Below are positions 9,254 through 20,210 of a stretch of DNA of 64,000 nucleotides, one piece after another. The position numbers and the translations under genes are program-made. The stretch comes from Aurifilum marmelostoma (taxonomy: Eukaryota; Ascomycota; Sordariomycetes; Diaporthales; Cryphonectriaceae): NCBI GenBank assembly GCA_027559495.1, contig JAMXSV010000006.1, positions 1,736,001 to 1,800,000 on the forward strand. Direction: 5' to 3'. The notes beneath the pieces are model-generated. The model searched no databases. It worked only from the letters and a program-made list of their open reading frames with translations, and was not told where the DNA came from. Position 1 is the first letter of the stretch. The number at the start of each line of letters is the position of its first letter.

Positions 9254-12200
9254 AATGCGGGATATCTATCTTCGTTGTTCCTGAGAATACCGCTGCTTAA
9301 GCTAGGTGCTGGAGTGGTGGTATCGACGCGCGTCTATAACAGGTCAGCGGATAACTTCCTCTTGGGGTAGAGCTAAACAAGAGCTGGAGCAGAAACAAGA
9401 GATGGAGAAAAGTTGTCCCCTGCGTGAGAATTGACACACAGGATATCCCACCCACCCAGGCTTTGGTACTGTAGGAAGAGGAGCAGCCTTGACTCCCAGG
9501 TCGTACGGGCACCGACGTGTAGCTAGCCGCACTTCGCCAGCGAAGCAGAACGACGACGGCGACGAAGATCCTGACTCCTCGCCGTCCTAGTACCAAACAC
9601 CAGTGCTGCAAGAGGCGCGGGTTTCCACAAGGCGGGGTGGTCGAAGAGGACGACCACCTGACCCCCACCACCCAGAGTCGGAGGCTCTCGGCGGGGAGAG
9701 CGACGGACCTGTAGCTTGGTAGAAATGGGTGTGGCTAACCGGATCGCCCTTGCAGCGTACTGCGGAGGTGCAGTGCAGTATTTCGGTGTTGAGACTAAGA
9801 GGGGCGAGGAGAAGGAGGAGAATGGCGAGATGCGACAAGATGCATGAGGATGGGAGAGATGTGGTGGGCGTGTGGCTCGGAGGAGGGGCGGGCACGAGTG
9901 ACGGTGTGGTAGGGAGGTGGTGAGGTTCTAGAAAGGAACCCCTTGTTGGCTTTGGGTGCTGGGTCAGAAGACGTGTAGCCCTTGGCCCGTGCACAGACGG
10001 GGCTGCTAAAGTGAATGTCCAGCAGTGGGTGCCTGATTCTCGATCAGGTGCTAACGTGACATCGTTCCGATTCACAGTATGTGTGTTAGTGCCTGTTAGC
10101 GCTGTGCAGGGCCAACAATGCACCATTCACTGCTACAGCACTGGGCAACGGCCCACCCCTCCAAACAACACTGTAATTCTACTTGCGCGTTCATACGGAC
10201 TTCTTGCTTTGGCGCTTTTCTTTCAACCATCGCGGGTATGACTGTGGCCTACAGCAGCCAGACGGACATCTGCACTTTTGTCATATCTTCGAGACTGGCC
10301 GTTCCGATTATAAGTGGCTGAACAATATTGTGTCAGTGGGCAATCTAAGTGCTGGAAATGACTGGGTGAGCATTGATGGGTGGCAGCAGCTTGAGCCTTG
10401 TAGTAATGTAGGCTTTTGTGGGGATGGAATGCCATGGTCGGCTTGCTCGAGTCCAGAGTGCTGAGAGCCGATGTCTAAGCTGAATTTATCTCGAGGAGGA
10501 GTTTTGTGTTCGGGCCTAGGTCACTCCACCTAGGTACTTCAATATTCTGGCATGGGAAGTTTATAGGTGAGAAAGACAACGCGATCAACGCTAATTCATT
10601 TTCTCTGCAATTGGTAGCCATGCATTAATGCAATACAATACATATTTAAGGCAAAGTCCATTGTGCAACCTTGGAAGGATTTGATAGGTAAGACTCGGGG
10701 TGACATATCTGCAGATCGTACATAAAATCATTCCCTTGCCACATGTAAATATTTCCAAATGCTGATAAGCCTTGAAGAACGAGAAGTGCCCAATCACTTT
10801 CAAGATTATATTTAAGCCGTTCGTTTCTCATTTGGTAGGAACCAACTCGAAGACAGCGCACACATGGACACTTGGAAAGTTATCTGTGAGACTTTAATAA
10901 GTAATTATTGACTGCAAGCCGATCACCTTTTGTGTGTGTACAAAAGCAACAGTGGCGGTCTAAGCAATTGAAATGATATATGACCCTCACGTAATTGAGT
11001 GTTATCAGTAAGATCTGTATAGCCCAAACCGGTGTGACTCCCGAGATCCTCATCATTATGCGGACCAGATTCAACCTATCAGGTAGTGGAGTACCTGGGT
11101 CTCGGAGCATCAGGTGCCTGCAAAGAGAGAGAAGCCGGAATACCCAGGGAAAGCAAAGTCTACGTAGGTAAGGCTGAGTCTGCTGTAGGAACTCGGTGCG
11201 TGGGTCTCAGGGATGGTTGGCTAAAACTTTAACCTCACTCCCGTCAACAACAAGCATCTCTGGCTGATAAGCAATGCCCGGCTTCTGCAGATTATCTCCA
11301 CGTCAGTGCGTCATACATTCTGCCGCTCTCGAGGCTGGGCGATAATCCTTCCAGGGACCATTACTCCTTGACTATGGTTGCTTACTAGAATAGTTAACCT
11401 ATGGGAGGATCCTCGCCATCACGCCCCCCCCCCCCTTTTCCCATAGGCGATGCCATCACTTACTGTTGAGGAAGGGAGGGGCAAGTTATTCTCCAGGACC
11501 CCAATTTATTCCTTCCCATGAGTAAATCTTAGATATTCCATTCTCTTCTTTTCTTTCAGAAACCTTCACTGTCGTCGTAGTGGCACTGGAATCATCGATC
11601 CACCTACGAACCGGAAGAGAAGCCAACCCTTCCCCCAAATCTGCCGAGATCTCCAGTATCTTTCTGCAGCTCCAAGATAAGCAAGCATAACAACCAGGGG
11701 CATCGCGCCTCGGACTTCCCTTGCCGGTCCTATGCATCTTGATACGCTGGCTCGGCGTACCATCTACCAATACTGCCATAGTGAAGTGTTTAGCCCCCTT
11801 GGACGAAGAAACAAGGGGTTTGCTAACCAGGAACCGAGAGAAGCCCCGTTGCGACGCCTCTTTTTTTCCTTTGCCTAGATACCAATGCCAATCTTTATGC
11901 TTATCAGCAGCAGCCATAGCTTGGTTCCCCCCCCCCCCCCTTCCCTTGCCGTTGGGTCATAGAAACGCATTACTGTACTGCTCAGCGGGTGGCGTCGATC
12001 GCGGAGAGATAGATTACCATAGGTAGTAATAAAATGCAGACAGGGACAGATCAGAATCGGTAATGGATGCAACCCCCCTTAAGAAAGCTGATATGCAGGG
12101 CAGTGGGCTGAGAGTACTACATAGTATCTAGCACGTTCGTAGCATCGTTGTAGTTTCTCCTACTCCTCATCTTCCTCTTGCTTGTTGCCGATTGACGTTG

Positions 12201-12325
12201 TTGTGTGTTCCTGTCGCTGTAATCTGAGTTCCAAATTTGCTGGAACCCGCATACTTCCTGACGACGGCACGACCCCTTACTTATTCTATTATTCGTATGC
12301 CTGATGTCCCCCCAGACGGCACAAC
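9254..12325. other. Intergenic, about 3.1 kb, no confident gene
   Basis: Contains the promoter of the coiled-coil gene and that of the permease. The part from about 10,480 to 11,120 is more AT-rich than its surroundings but has no transposon features. Two long C runs occur at 11424-11435 (12 C) and 11927-11940 (14 C). One cysteine-rich open frame is listed separately. Confidence 0.6.
10183..10464 (+). other. Cysteine-rich open frame, possible remnant or last exon of a small secreted protein
   Basis: An open frame with no ATG start, beginning after an in-frame stop and ending at a TGA. From about codon 20 it encodes a plausible small-protein sequence with six cysteines: YDCGLQQPDGHLHFCHIF, a DYKWLNNIVSVGNLSAG stretch, then LEPCSNVGFCGDG and SACSSPEC. 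Such spacing resembles fungal small secreted cysteine-rich proteins. I could not build a signal-peptide exon with good splice sites; a hydrophobic LLALALFF stretch lies just upstream in another frame. It may be a broken gene, a terminal exon or chance. Confidence 0.22.
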
Positions 12326-14518
12326 ATGAGCGAAAGTAATGAAGGACAGAAGCTGGGGAGGAGCAGTCCGGAATCGGGCGGTCAAACTGAGGACGAGACG
12401 GTGGCCGCGACCCAGGACGGCGTGGTTGTCAACGCCTCTGGGTACAAGGACCAGCTGAAGAGACAGTACGGTCTGGTCGGGCTGGCCGGAATAGCCTTGA
12501 CGGTCGACAATGCCTGGATTGCTCTGGGGTCATCGATTTCCGTGTCGATAGGTACGCACGCATGCTAATGTCCACTGACTTGATATCCACCACAACAAAC
12601 AAATAGCAAAGTTGGTTGTTTTTGATTATCCATCCTTCTGGAATACGTATACTGATGTCTCACCTGTTCTTTGAACATCATAGCCAATGGTGGTCCACCT
12701 GGTGTCATCTTTGGCCTGATTGTCGCCGCGTTCTATTACTCTTTTATTGGCCTAGGCCTGGCTGAGGTATGTCTCGGTACTTGATTTCACATTCATAACC
12801 CACTTTGCTCAAGGGGAAACATAATTAAGCATTGGCAAACATATACATATACTTACACAAGCATATACACTTTAGTTCTCATCATCGGTTCCCACAGCTG
12901 GAGGCGTCTACCACTGGGCAACGATAGCCGCCGGACCAAGATGGGGCCGAATGCTGGGCTTCTTCACGGGCTGGATCAACTTCTACGGCTGGATGTTCGA
13001 CCTGGCCTCGCTCATCCAGATCACCGCCAACATCAGCGTCAACCTCTACGTCGTCTACCACCAGTCCACCTACGTCTACTCGGCCTGGCAGGTCTACGTC
13101 GCCTACATCCTCATCACCTGGCTGTGCGTGCTCATCGTCGTCTTCGCCAACCGCGTGGTCCCGCACACGCAGACCCTGGGCATGTTCTTTGTCATCGCGG
13201 GCGGCCTCATCTCCATCATCGTCGTCGCCGCCCTGCCTTCCAAGCACGCCAGCAGCGAGTTCGTCTGGGCCAGCTTCGCCGAGAACAACGTGACGGGCTG
13301 GCCTGGCGGCGTGGCCTTCCTGTGCGGCGTCCTGAACGGGGCCTTCACCATCGGCACCCCGGACGCCATCACCCACATGGCCGAGGAGCTCCCGCACCCC
13401 AAGCGCGACCTGCCGCGGGCCATCGCCCTGCAGATCGGGCTCGGGTTCCTGTATGCTTTTGTCTTTGCCATCGCCATCATGTACGCCGTGACCGACCTAG
13501 ACGCACTGACGGCGGGCGTGAACACGTATCCCCTGGCCAATATCTACCAGCAGGCTGCCACGAGGAGCGACGGGAGCCAGAACCTTGGGGCACAGTTTGG
13601 TCTGCTGTTTATCATTTGGTGCTCGAGCATGTTGTGCTGTATCGGCACGACGGTCACGGTGAGTCAAACTTCCCCGTTTTATAAGAGAAGAACAAAAAGT
13701 ATGGGACCGGGCATAGAAGATCCGAGACTGACAGTGTCTTGGGTGAAAAATGATTTAGAACTCCCGCATCTACTGGGCTCTTGCGCGTGACAACGCCGTG
13801 CCCTTCTCGGGATTCTTCTCCAAGGTCAGCGAGAGCCTGTCGTGTCCTGTGCCAGCGACCCTGTTTGTTGGTAAGTTTCTCTTTCCGTGTATGCTCATGT
13901 GCAGTCTGTCCATTCATCCTCTTTGTCTTGCATCGACCATGAAACAGGTGAACATGTAGATATACTAACAATCTTGTCTCTTCCAAATAAAGCCGTGATC
14001 GCAACGGGTCTGGGTGCCATCCCCATAGGCTCCTCGACCGCCTTCCTCGACCTCACCGGATCGTTCATCATCCTCACCACCGTGTCCTACGCAATCCCCT
14101 TCATCGGCAACGTCCTGACAAAACGTCAGAATTTCCCCCCCTGGCCCCTTCAACCTTGGCAAGTGGGGAAATGTGGTCAATATCACCGCCGTGGTGCTGA
14201 TTATCTTCTTCAACATTTTCTATTGTTTCCGTGAGTTCACAGTTCTGTCTTGAGAAAAGAAGACGATGAAAGAATAACTCAGTAAGGCTGACAGTGACCT
14301 TGTCTAACATAGCATACGCTCTTCCCACGACAGCAGAGTCTATGAACTACAACTCCGTCATCCTCGTCGGCGTGGTGTTCCTCACGGCTGCGTGGTGGGT
14401 TATCCACGCGAGGACGAACTACCCAGGGCCCAAGGTCATGACCATGTATATTCATGAGGGACAGGTTGTGGAGACGCCGCTGGAGGCTGGGGGTCTGAAT
14501 ACTGAGAAAGACAAGTAG
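12326..14518 (+). CDS. APC-family amino-acid/choline-type permease (one-base frameshift)
   Basis: Multi-pass plasma-membrane transporter of the amino acid-polyamine-choline superfamily, closest in feel to fungal choline/GABA/amino-acid permeases (Hnm1/Uga4-type). Model: join(12326..12551,12684..12766,12876..13658,13759..13870,13993..14230,14313..14518), 548 aa after allowing for one extra base. The cytoplasmic N-terminus is followed by YGLVGLAGIALTVDNAW, then NGGPPGVIFGLIVAAF, and the SSVPTAGGVYHWA segment typical of the family. About twelve hydrophobic segments follow. AEELPHPKRDLPRAI is the conserved cytoplasmic loop. In exon 5 a seven-C run (14135-14141) must be six to read PPGPFNLGKWGNVVNITAV; otherwise the frame shifts into nonsense before the last exon. 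With the correction all five introns keep phase. Substrate is unknown. Confidence 0.9.
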
Positions 14519-17456
14519 ATACTTAGCCTGGGGCTTTCAAAGCTTTTTGATCTGGTTCGAGAGGAGAGCGGGGATACACTCAGGCAAGAATATGAGAGTG
14601 TGTTGCCTATGTTATTAATGTTTTGTAAGTGTCGAATTTGGGGGAAGGGGAAGAAAAAAAATGGGTTGGAGTAGATAGAGTGCAGTTATTAGACACGCTG
14701 CAATATATGATACCCCCTTTTCTTTGACATTGGGATATCGACTGTATGGGTACCTCTTCAACATAAGGTAGAGGTGAGACCATCAACAACCAAGATAGTA
14801 GACAAGCCCTGGATCATCGACCAATCTCTGCTGGAGAGATCTATATCCACCTAAACGACCATCCAGCCTCGTGTCTCAGGGTAGCATGGACGCGATCTGA
14901 TCATCTCTCTCTCTCTCTCTTCCTAGCTGCCTCGTTGAAGTACGGAACATCCCACAAAACCCACTGCCACAGGCTGCATGATGATTTACCACAATAGTAG
15001 GTGCTATACGGGCCTACTCTTTCTCCCGTCTTACCCCAGCCAAAACCAACAAGCACCAACATATCATTCTCTCACTCCTGGAGGGCAAAGAAAAGAGAAG
15101 AGACTTGAAAAGTCAATTCATCACACTTACTGTGTCCTAGATCTCCGAGTGGGAACATCAAGTTGACCTTCAACCCCCCTTCTACGGCAAGGCGATCTGT
15201 CCCAACAGTTCTTTTGCGAAAATTATCTCAATCTCAGGGGAAGCTGAGCAACATCACCGCGTTGCCCGCCCTCCCTTACCCTCCCTATACAATCGTAACA
15301 TCAAGTCAAGTAACTCTTCATGCAAACGATGGGATAAGAACCTCGGGTCTGCCTGCCCACAAGCTGTGACCCCCCAACCAAGAACGCCGCCCTCGCGAAT
15401 CACACCCCCCCTTCCCTGGTGAGGTAACACGACAGAAACAACCAAACACACCCATCTATCAATCCATCCCCCCTCTCCACCCCCATCTTCTCCCTCCCTC
15501 GCCTCGGATCCCAGCCATCCCGCTGCACGACGTTGGTCCCGCGCCCTCTGCGTCACGAATCAGAATCATCTCCTCCTCCTACTCTCTGAATTTGTCCGAC
15601 CAGTCCTCCCAGATCTTGTGTACATGTACATGTTCATGTGTGTATGTACTTTGTATATAATTATGTACTGACCTTTCATCCTCTCCGGTCCGCTCGCCCG
15701 GACCAGCCCAACGCCCTGTCGGCCCTTCCCAAAGTCTCTATCCTCCTCCATCATCTTCCCAAGACGAAGGCTCGACTAGCAAAATGAGCAGGCTTAGACA
15801 CGCGCCTATCCGCCTATTCTCTGTCCGCCATTCTCAGCTCACCATGCGCCTGAGATGATAGTTTGAGTCTTAATCACGGGGTATGAGAGCAATCAAGCCG
15901 GAATAATCGGGAAGATTAGAAAGACAGAGCAAAAGAAAGAAGAAGAAAAAAAAAGCCCTCAAGAGAAAATCAATAGAAGATTCAATAAACCAGACGTACA
16001 AAGGCAGTAGTCTCATTTCATCTCACACCTTTCGGAATGGCTGCATTGGGGTGTTCTTCAAACCCCCTTGGAGGAAAAAAGATGGGCTGTGCGCCGCCAT
16101 ATGCGATGCAGGGTCTTTCCACTAGTACAGTAGACCCCCCGAGAGGGTGGAGGGTTCGTCAAGGATGGCACTTGGGGGTTTATTGTATGCTTGGCCCCGC
16201 ACACTTTTTTGGGGGTGAGGGGTTTATAGATGGGGGGGGGGGGAGACTTGAGTCCCTGAGGAATGTTGGACGCATACTCGAAGTTCCAAAGTGAGATGGG
16301 TGAAGGGAGAGAGCAAGATGATGAAACGAGAAAGAAGAAATAGAGTAAGGTCCGGGAGAGGGGGGGGGGGGGGAGGGAGCGGTAGAAGACTCTTTGCAAA
16401 TATTTCAGCTTGCACACAATTTCCAAAATGATGAATGTACGGATGCAATGGTTGCTTTCCCAGGAACCCCCTCAAAGGGATTTGTTCAATTTGAACGTGG
16501 TATCTGACTTTTGAAGCCTCTAGCTCCATACAAAAATAGAAAGAAGGAAAACAAAAAAATAAGGAACCACGCCTCCCAAGGCCATATATATAGATTCTAG
16601 ACGGGGCTTTGTGCGCCCGGGGCTAGAAAATGAATTCCAACATGTAATTTCCTTCCGCCACCGTTTTGCCCCGATTTCCACCGAGGCCCGGGTATCCAAA
16701 CGGAGTCGTCGTGAAACCACATGCGATCTCTTTGTGTGGGTGTATTTTGTACATGAAATGCTTTCTTTGTCTTCTCCCAAAAAAGAAGAACCTGAGCTCC
16801 TCGGCGCGAATGAAATAGCCTGACGCTCATGCAAGCCACCAGCCCCCTCCCCAATACAATAAGAAAAATAAAATAAAGGCGGGATCAAAGCAAAAAAAAA
16901 AAAATCTTTCCTTCCTGAACGCCCGGGCACGGTAGGCGTAGCTGCCAGCGCCCTCAAGAATCCTCCGGTACACCAAAGCATGGATATGTTCCTGTTGCGC
17001 CCCACCTCGTTTGACGATTGATTTGTTACAAAAGAAAGTGCGAGTATGTCGGTCGACAGTGAATAGTAGATACAGATGGAACAGCGAAAGAAAGTTTAGA
17101 CGGGATGTTGTAGTCGAATATTGGCCATGCTTGAATGGCATCGCGATCGGTCGAATAACAGAGCAAAGTATTAGAAGAATAATGGCTAGGTGTTTGTCGG
17201 ATATTGAAACTCGCTCGAGTGCGTGGGTCGTCCACTGAGGGCGGCGAGAGGAGGGCTTTTGGTCGAATCGTCGACGACTTCTCGGTGTGACCTCGTCAGG
17301 AAGAGAGAATCTTGGCGCGATGAGGCCTCATCACTTGTCCGACTCCGGGGACTGGCCTCTGAAGTGGCACACCCCACGGTCCAAGGGCGGTTACTAGATA
17401 TGGCGCTGCGTCGCGTCGGGATGGCGGATTTGTTGGTCGTACAAGGTCGCCTTCAT
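14519..17456. other. Intergenic, about 2.9 kb, no gene seen
   Basis: Lies between two converging stop codons. It holds a (TC) tract near 14905-14920 and long pyrimidine-rich stretches around 15160-15560. Two G runs occur at 16232-16243 (12 G) and 16360-16373 (14 G). Open frames are short and biased by these repeats. No protein or RNA gene could be supported. Confidence 0.55.
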
Positions 17457-18961
17457 TCAAGGGAATGGAGGTCGGCCAGAGGGGTCATGAGGCGGCTGCT
17501 GCTGCATCCTTCGTCCGTTCTCGCCACGAGCGGCGACCCACTCTGCATTTCCGCTCTGTCGGCCTGGCAACTCGGCTGGGTGCTTGGTGTCGTCGTTGGA
17601 TGACGCTTGGGTCCGTCGAGGCGGCTGAGGAACGACAGCGGGGGCGGTATGGACTGAGCCAGGTACAAGCTCGGTGACGGCCTGCGTGATGGACGAGATG
17701 ACAAAGGTGCGAAGCTCCCGGTCCTCTCGTGCATCCTCCTTCTCGAGGCGAAATCGTTCGTCCTTGTTCATGTTGGCCCGCCGGATGTTCCTGATCTCCT
17801 GCATGATGTAAAGCATGACCTCCTCTGGGCACCGTGTGCGCTCCAGGGCGTAGTCGCTCTTGCGCACGTATCTCCGGGTCACATCGGTCGCACCATCGAT
17901 GGAGAAGGCCACGCAGTACGACATCTTCTTGCCCCATCCTTCCGAGTAGAGACGTGGGTTATCCCATGCCTCCTCGCAGGCATCGACATGGACCCATCGC
18001 TTCTGGTGCTCCGAGTAGACCTCGGTCCAGACGTGATCCTCGGCGTTCCATACCCAGCGCACACGGCCCCCGACGGCACGGCAGAGCATGCTGAAGCAGT
18101 TTGCCCACTCCCCACACCGGCCTCTCCGGGTCTGTAGTAGTTGCCAGACGTCACTATACCGGGGGAACCGCTCGTAGGCGCCGCATGCGGAGTTTGAGCA
18201 TCGGTAGAGCTCGACGAGGAGGGCGCCGCGGGCATTCTCATCGGGTGTGGGTGCTGTCTTGCCCTGCGCTATCGTCGGGGACAGGCATGCGGGACATGGT
18301 GGGTTGTTGACCCACGTGAAGAATGATCGCTTGAACCACCTGCAGATAGAGCCAAGAAGGTCAGGATACGGCCGTTCAAGGAATCAAACTTTTTGCAGCT
18401 GGAAAGACGGCTGGCGATGAGGAAGCGAGGGAAAACATACCTGAGCAGCGCCCGGACGACACAATCTTGGTAACCCCATTCCGGCTTGCGGCCATCACCC
18501 ATGCTTTCGGCCTGCGCCTGGAGCACCTGGCACTCCTCCTCGGCCTCTCCATAGATCCTATCTAGAGGAATTACCTGGAGGGCCTCGTCGAGGAGGCCGG
18601 GGTTCTCGTACTTGGTAGGTGTTTGTGATAGTGTCACCATTAGATTTCTAAACTTTTGTGAATCGCGGTCGTTTTGTGCGGGCGGTGTCGGTATCAAGGG
18701 GAGGTTGCGCAGTGATGCGTAGGTAGGCGGGGTGTGAATGCTGGCGTGTGAGGTCGAGGGCCGGGTGGGGGATGCGGCGACAGCGCGGAGGTCGGCAGAC
18801 GAGGCGGTCTCACGGGGCTGTGGTGTGCCCTGCTGTGATCGGTTGGTGAGCTCAGTGAGCCTCCTATCCCTCAGCAGCTGCTCGAATTGTATCCGCAGGT
18901 CATGTGCCCAGGCCTCATCGTATTGGCCTTCCTGGGGCGGGTTGCCTCTGCTTGAGTCCAT
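17457..18961 (-). CDS. png1: Cytosolic peptide:N-glycanase (PNGase)
   Basis: Transglutaminase-fold enzyme that removes N-glycans from misfolded glycoproteins exported from the ER. Model: complement(join(17457..18339,18441..18961)), 467 aa, one intron (18340-18440) in phase. Residues 1-120 are low-complexity. The core begins with the [15 protein letters not shown] region and a zinc-binding pair, CPAC and CSNSAC. The catalytic triad is visible: Cys249 in [12 protein letters not shown], His276 in [12 protein letters not shown] and Asp293 in [12 protein letters not shown]. The 27- and 17-residue spacings equal those of yeast Png1 as I recall it. [16 protein letters not shown] closes the core. A charged, probably disordered tail of about 130 residues follows. 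Published work reports that the Neurospora orthologue lacks enzymatic activity, so an intact triad here deserves attention. Confidence 0.94.
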
Positions 18962-20060
18962 CCTGGCGTCGACGGGAGAGCCGGCTGCCCTGGCGGAGGT
19001 GCGAAGGCAGGCGACGAAAGGAGGAGGGCGGTGTCGGTGGTTCTGCTTCCAAAGAGTAGGTCGACGATGAGGATACTATATAGCACCCGAGATGTCGTCG
19101 TAAGCGCAAGCGTCTACGCAACGGGTACTGGTGGACGAGTCGCCACCTTTAATTCGTAGACAAGTGGATCAGGACCACGGTGGTCAGTTGATGACCTCGA
19201 GGCCGTCGCTGTTCTCAAGCTGGCACGAGGGCGTTGCCGTGTGTATCGGGTAGACAATTGTTGCCTGGTCGTCGTCTTTGTCGCACGGGGACGAGGACGG
19301 TCGCCTTTTCCCTTCTCCTGTGGCTACGACACAACCATCGGATACGTTGTATGATGAGGACGAATTGAAGAGTCTGAGGAGCGACTGTAGTAAGAACCAC
19401 CTGCGCACACGCACACCCACACAGCAAGCAGTAGCGTGCGCAGAAGGGAAAAGAGCGTATATGGGGGAGGACGGGGGTGGAACGAAGAAATGGATGCGAC
19501 GGAAGAGGAAGCGCGCAAGAGGCGGGAGGGTAAGGAAAGATAGATGACCAACAGGGTGGGTGGGTTGGAGGGTGGAGAAATTGGGAAGAGGGAAGCCAAG
19601 CGAGGCGACGCGAGGCCAGACAGAGAGAGAAGAGAAAGAGGATAGGAAAGTGGTATTGGATGCAGGTAAAAAAGGTGTGTGTGTGTGTGCGTACAGAGCA
19701 GTAGGAGGGTAAAGTGGTGATGGAAGACGGAAGGCAGCCGACGAGTCGAGCAAAGATGGGGACAAGCCACCAAGGCAAAGCGGACCGCGTGTGTGTGTAT
19801 GTGTGCCTGGGGGGGGGGGGGGTTTGGGAGTGGGTTCCAGGTGGCAGACCAGAAGGACAGTACAATGTCTGGTCTAGTGGCACTGGGATTCGAGGACAGA
19901 ACAGTGGGGGAGGAGGAACGACGGCAAAACGGCGGGAGGCGGGAGAGCTACAGAGGCGGACAGGCCAGGCAGAGGGGGGAGGGGTCCGCCACTACGAGTA
20001 AGAGACAAAGACGAAGGGTGCCCGGGCCATGGTCTGAGTGGGTGTGGGGTGTGGGTGGGC

Positions 20061-20079
20061 GTGTGTGTGTGTGTGTGTG
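20061..20079 (+). repeat. (GT)n microsatellite
   Basis: Nine and a half perfect GT units inside a longer GT-rich stretch that starts near 20,040. It is complementary to the CA repeat about 100 bp downstream. Confidence 0.9.
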
Positions 20080-20178
20080 GGAAGAATTGAGCGTTGCGTG
20101 GCACGGTCATAGGCCTGGCAGCTAGGCCCTGGCTGGGCCCTGAGTGCTTGGCTGTACAGGTGCTTGCGTACACTGGCG

Positions 20179-20210
20179 CACACACACACACACACACACG
20201 CACACACACA
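20179..20210 (+). repeat. (CA)n microsatellite with one interruption
   Basis: About fifteen CA units with a single G in place of an A at 20200. With the GT repeat upstream it forms an inverted pair separated by about 100 bp. Confidence 0.9.

Noticed and set aside
10480..11120. AT-richer block as a RIP-mutated transposon
   Set aside because: AT content is only moderately raised and there are no terminal repeats, TpA-saturated tracts or remnants of transposon proteins.
12941..13684. 247-codon alternative frame overlapping the permease
   Set aside because: His/Arg/Pro-rich shadow of exon 3; the other plus-strand frame carries the conserved transporter sequence.
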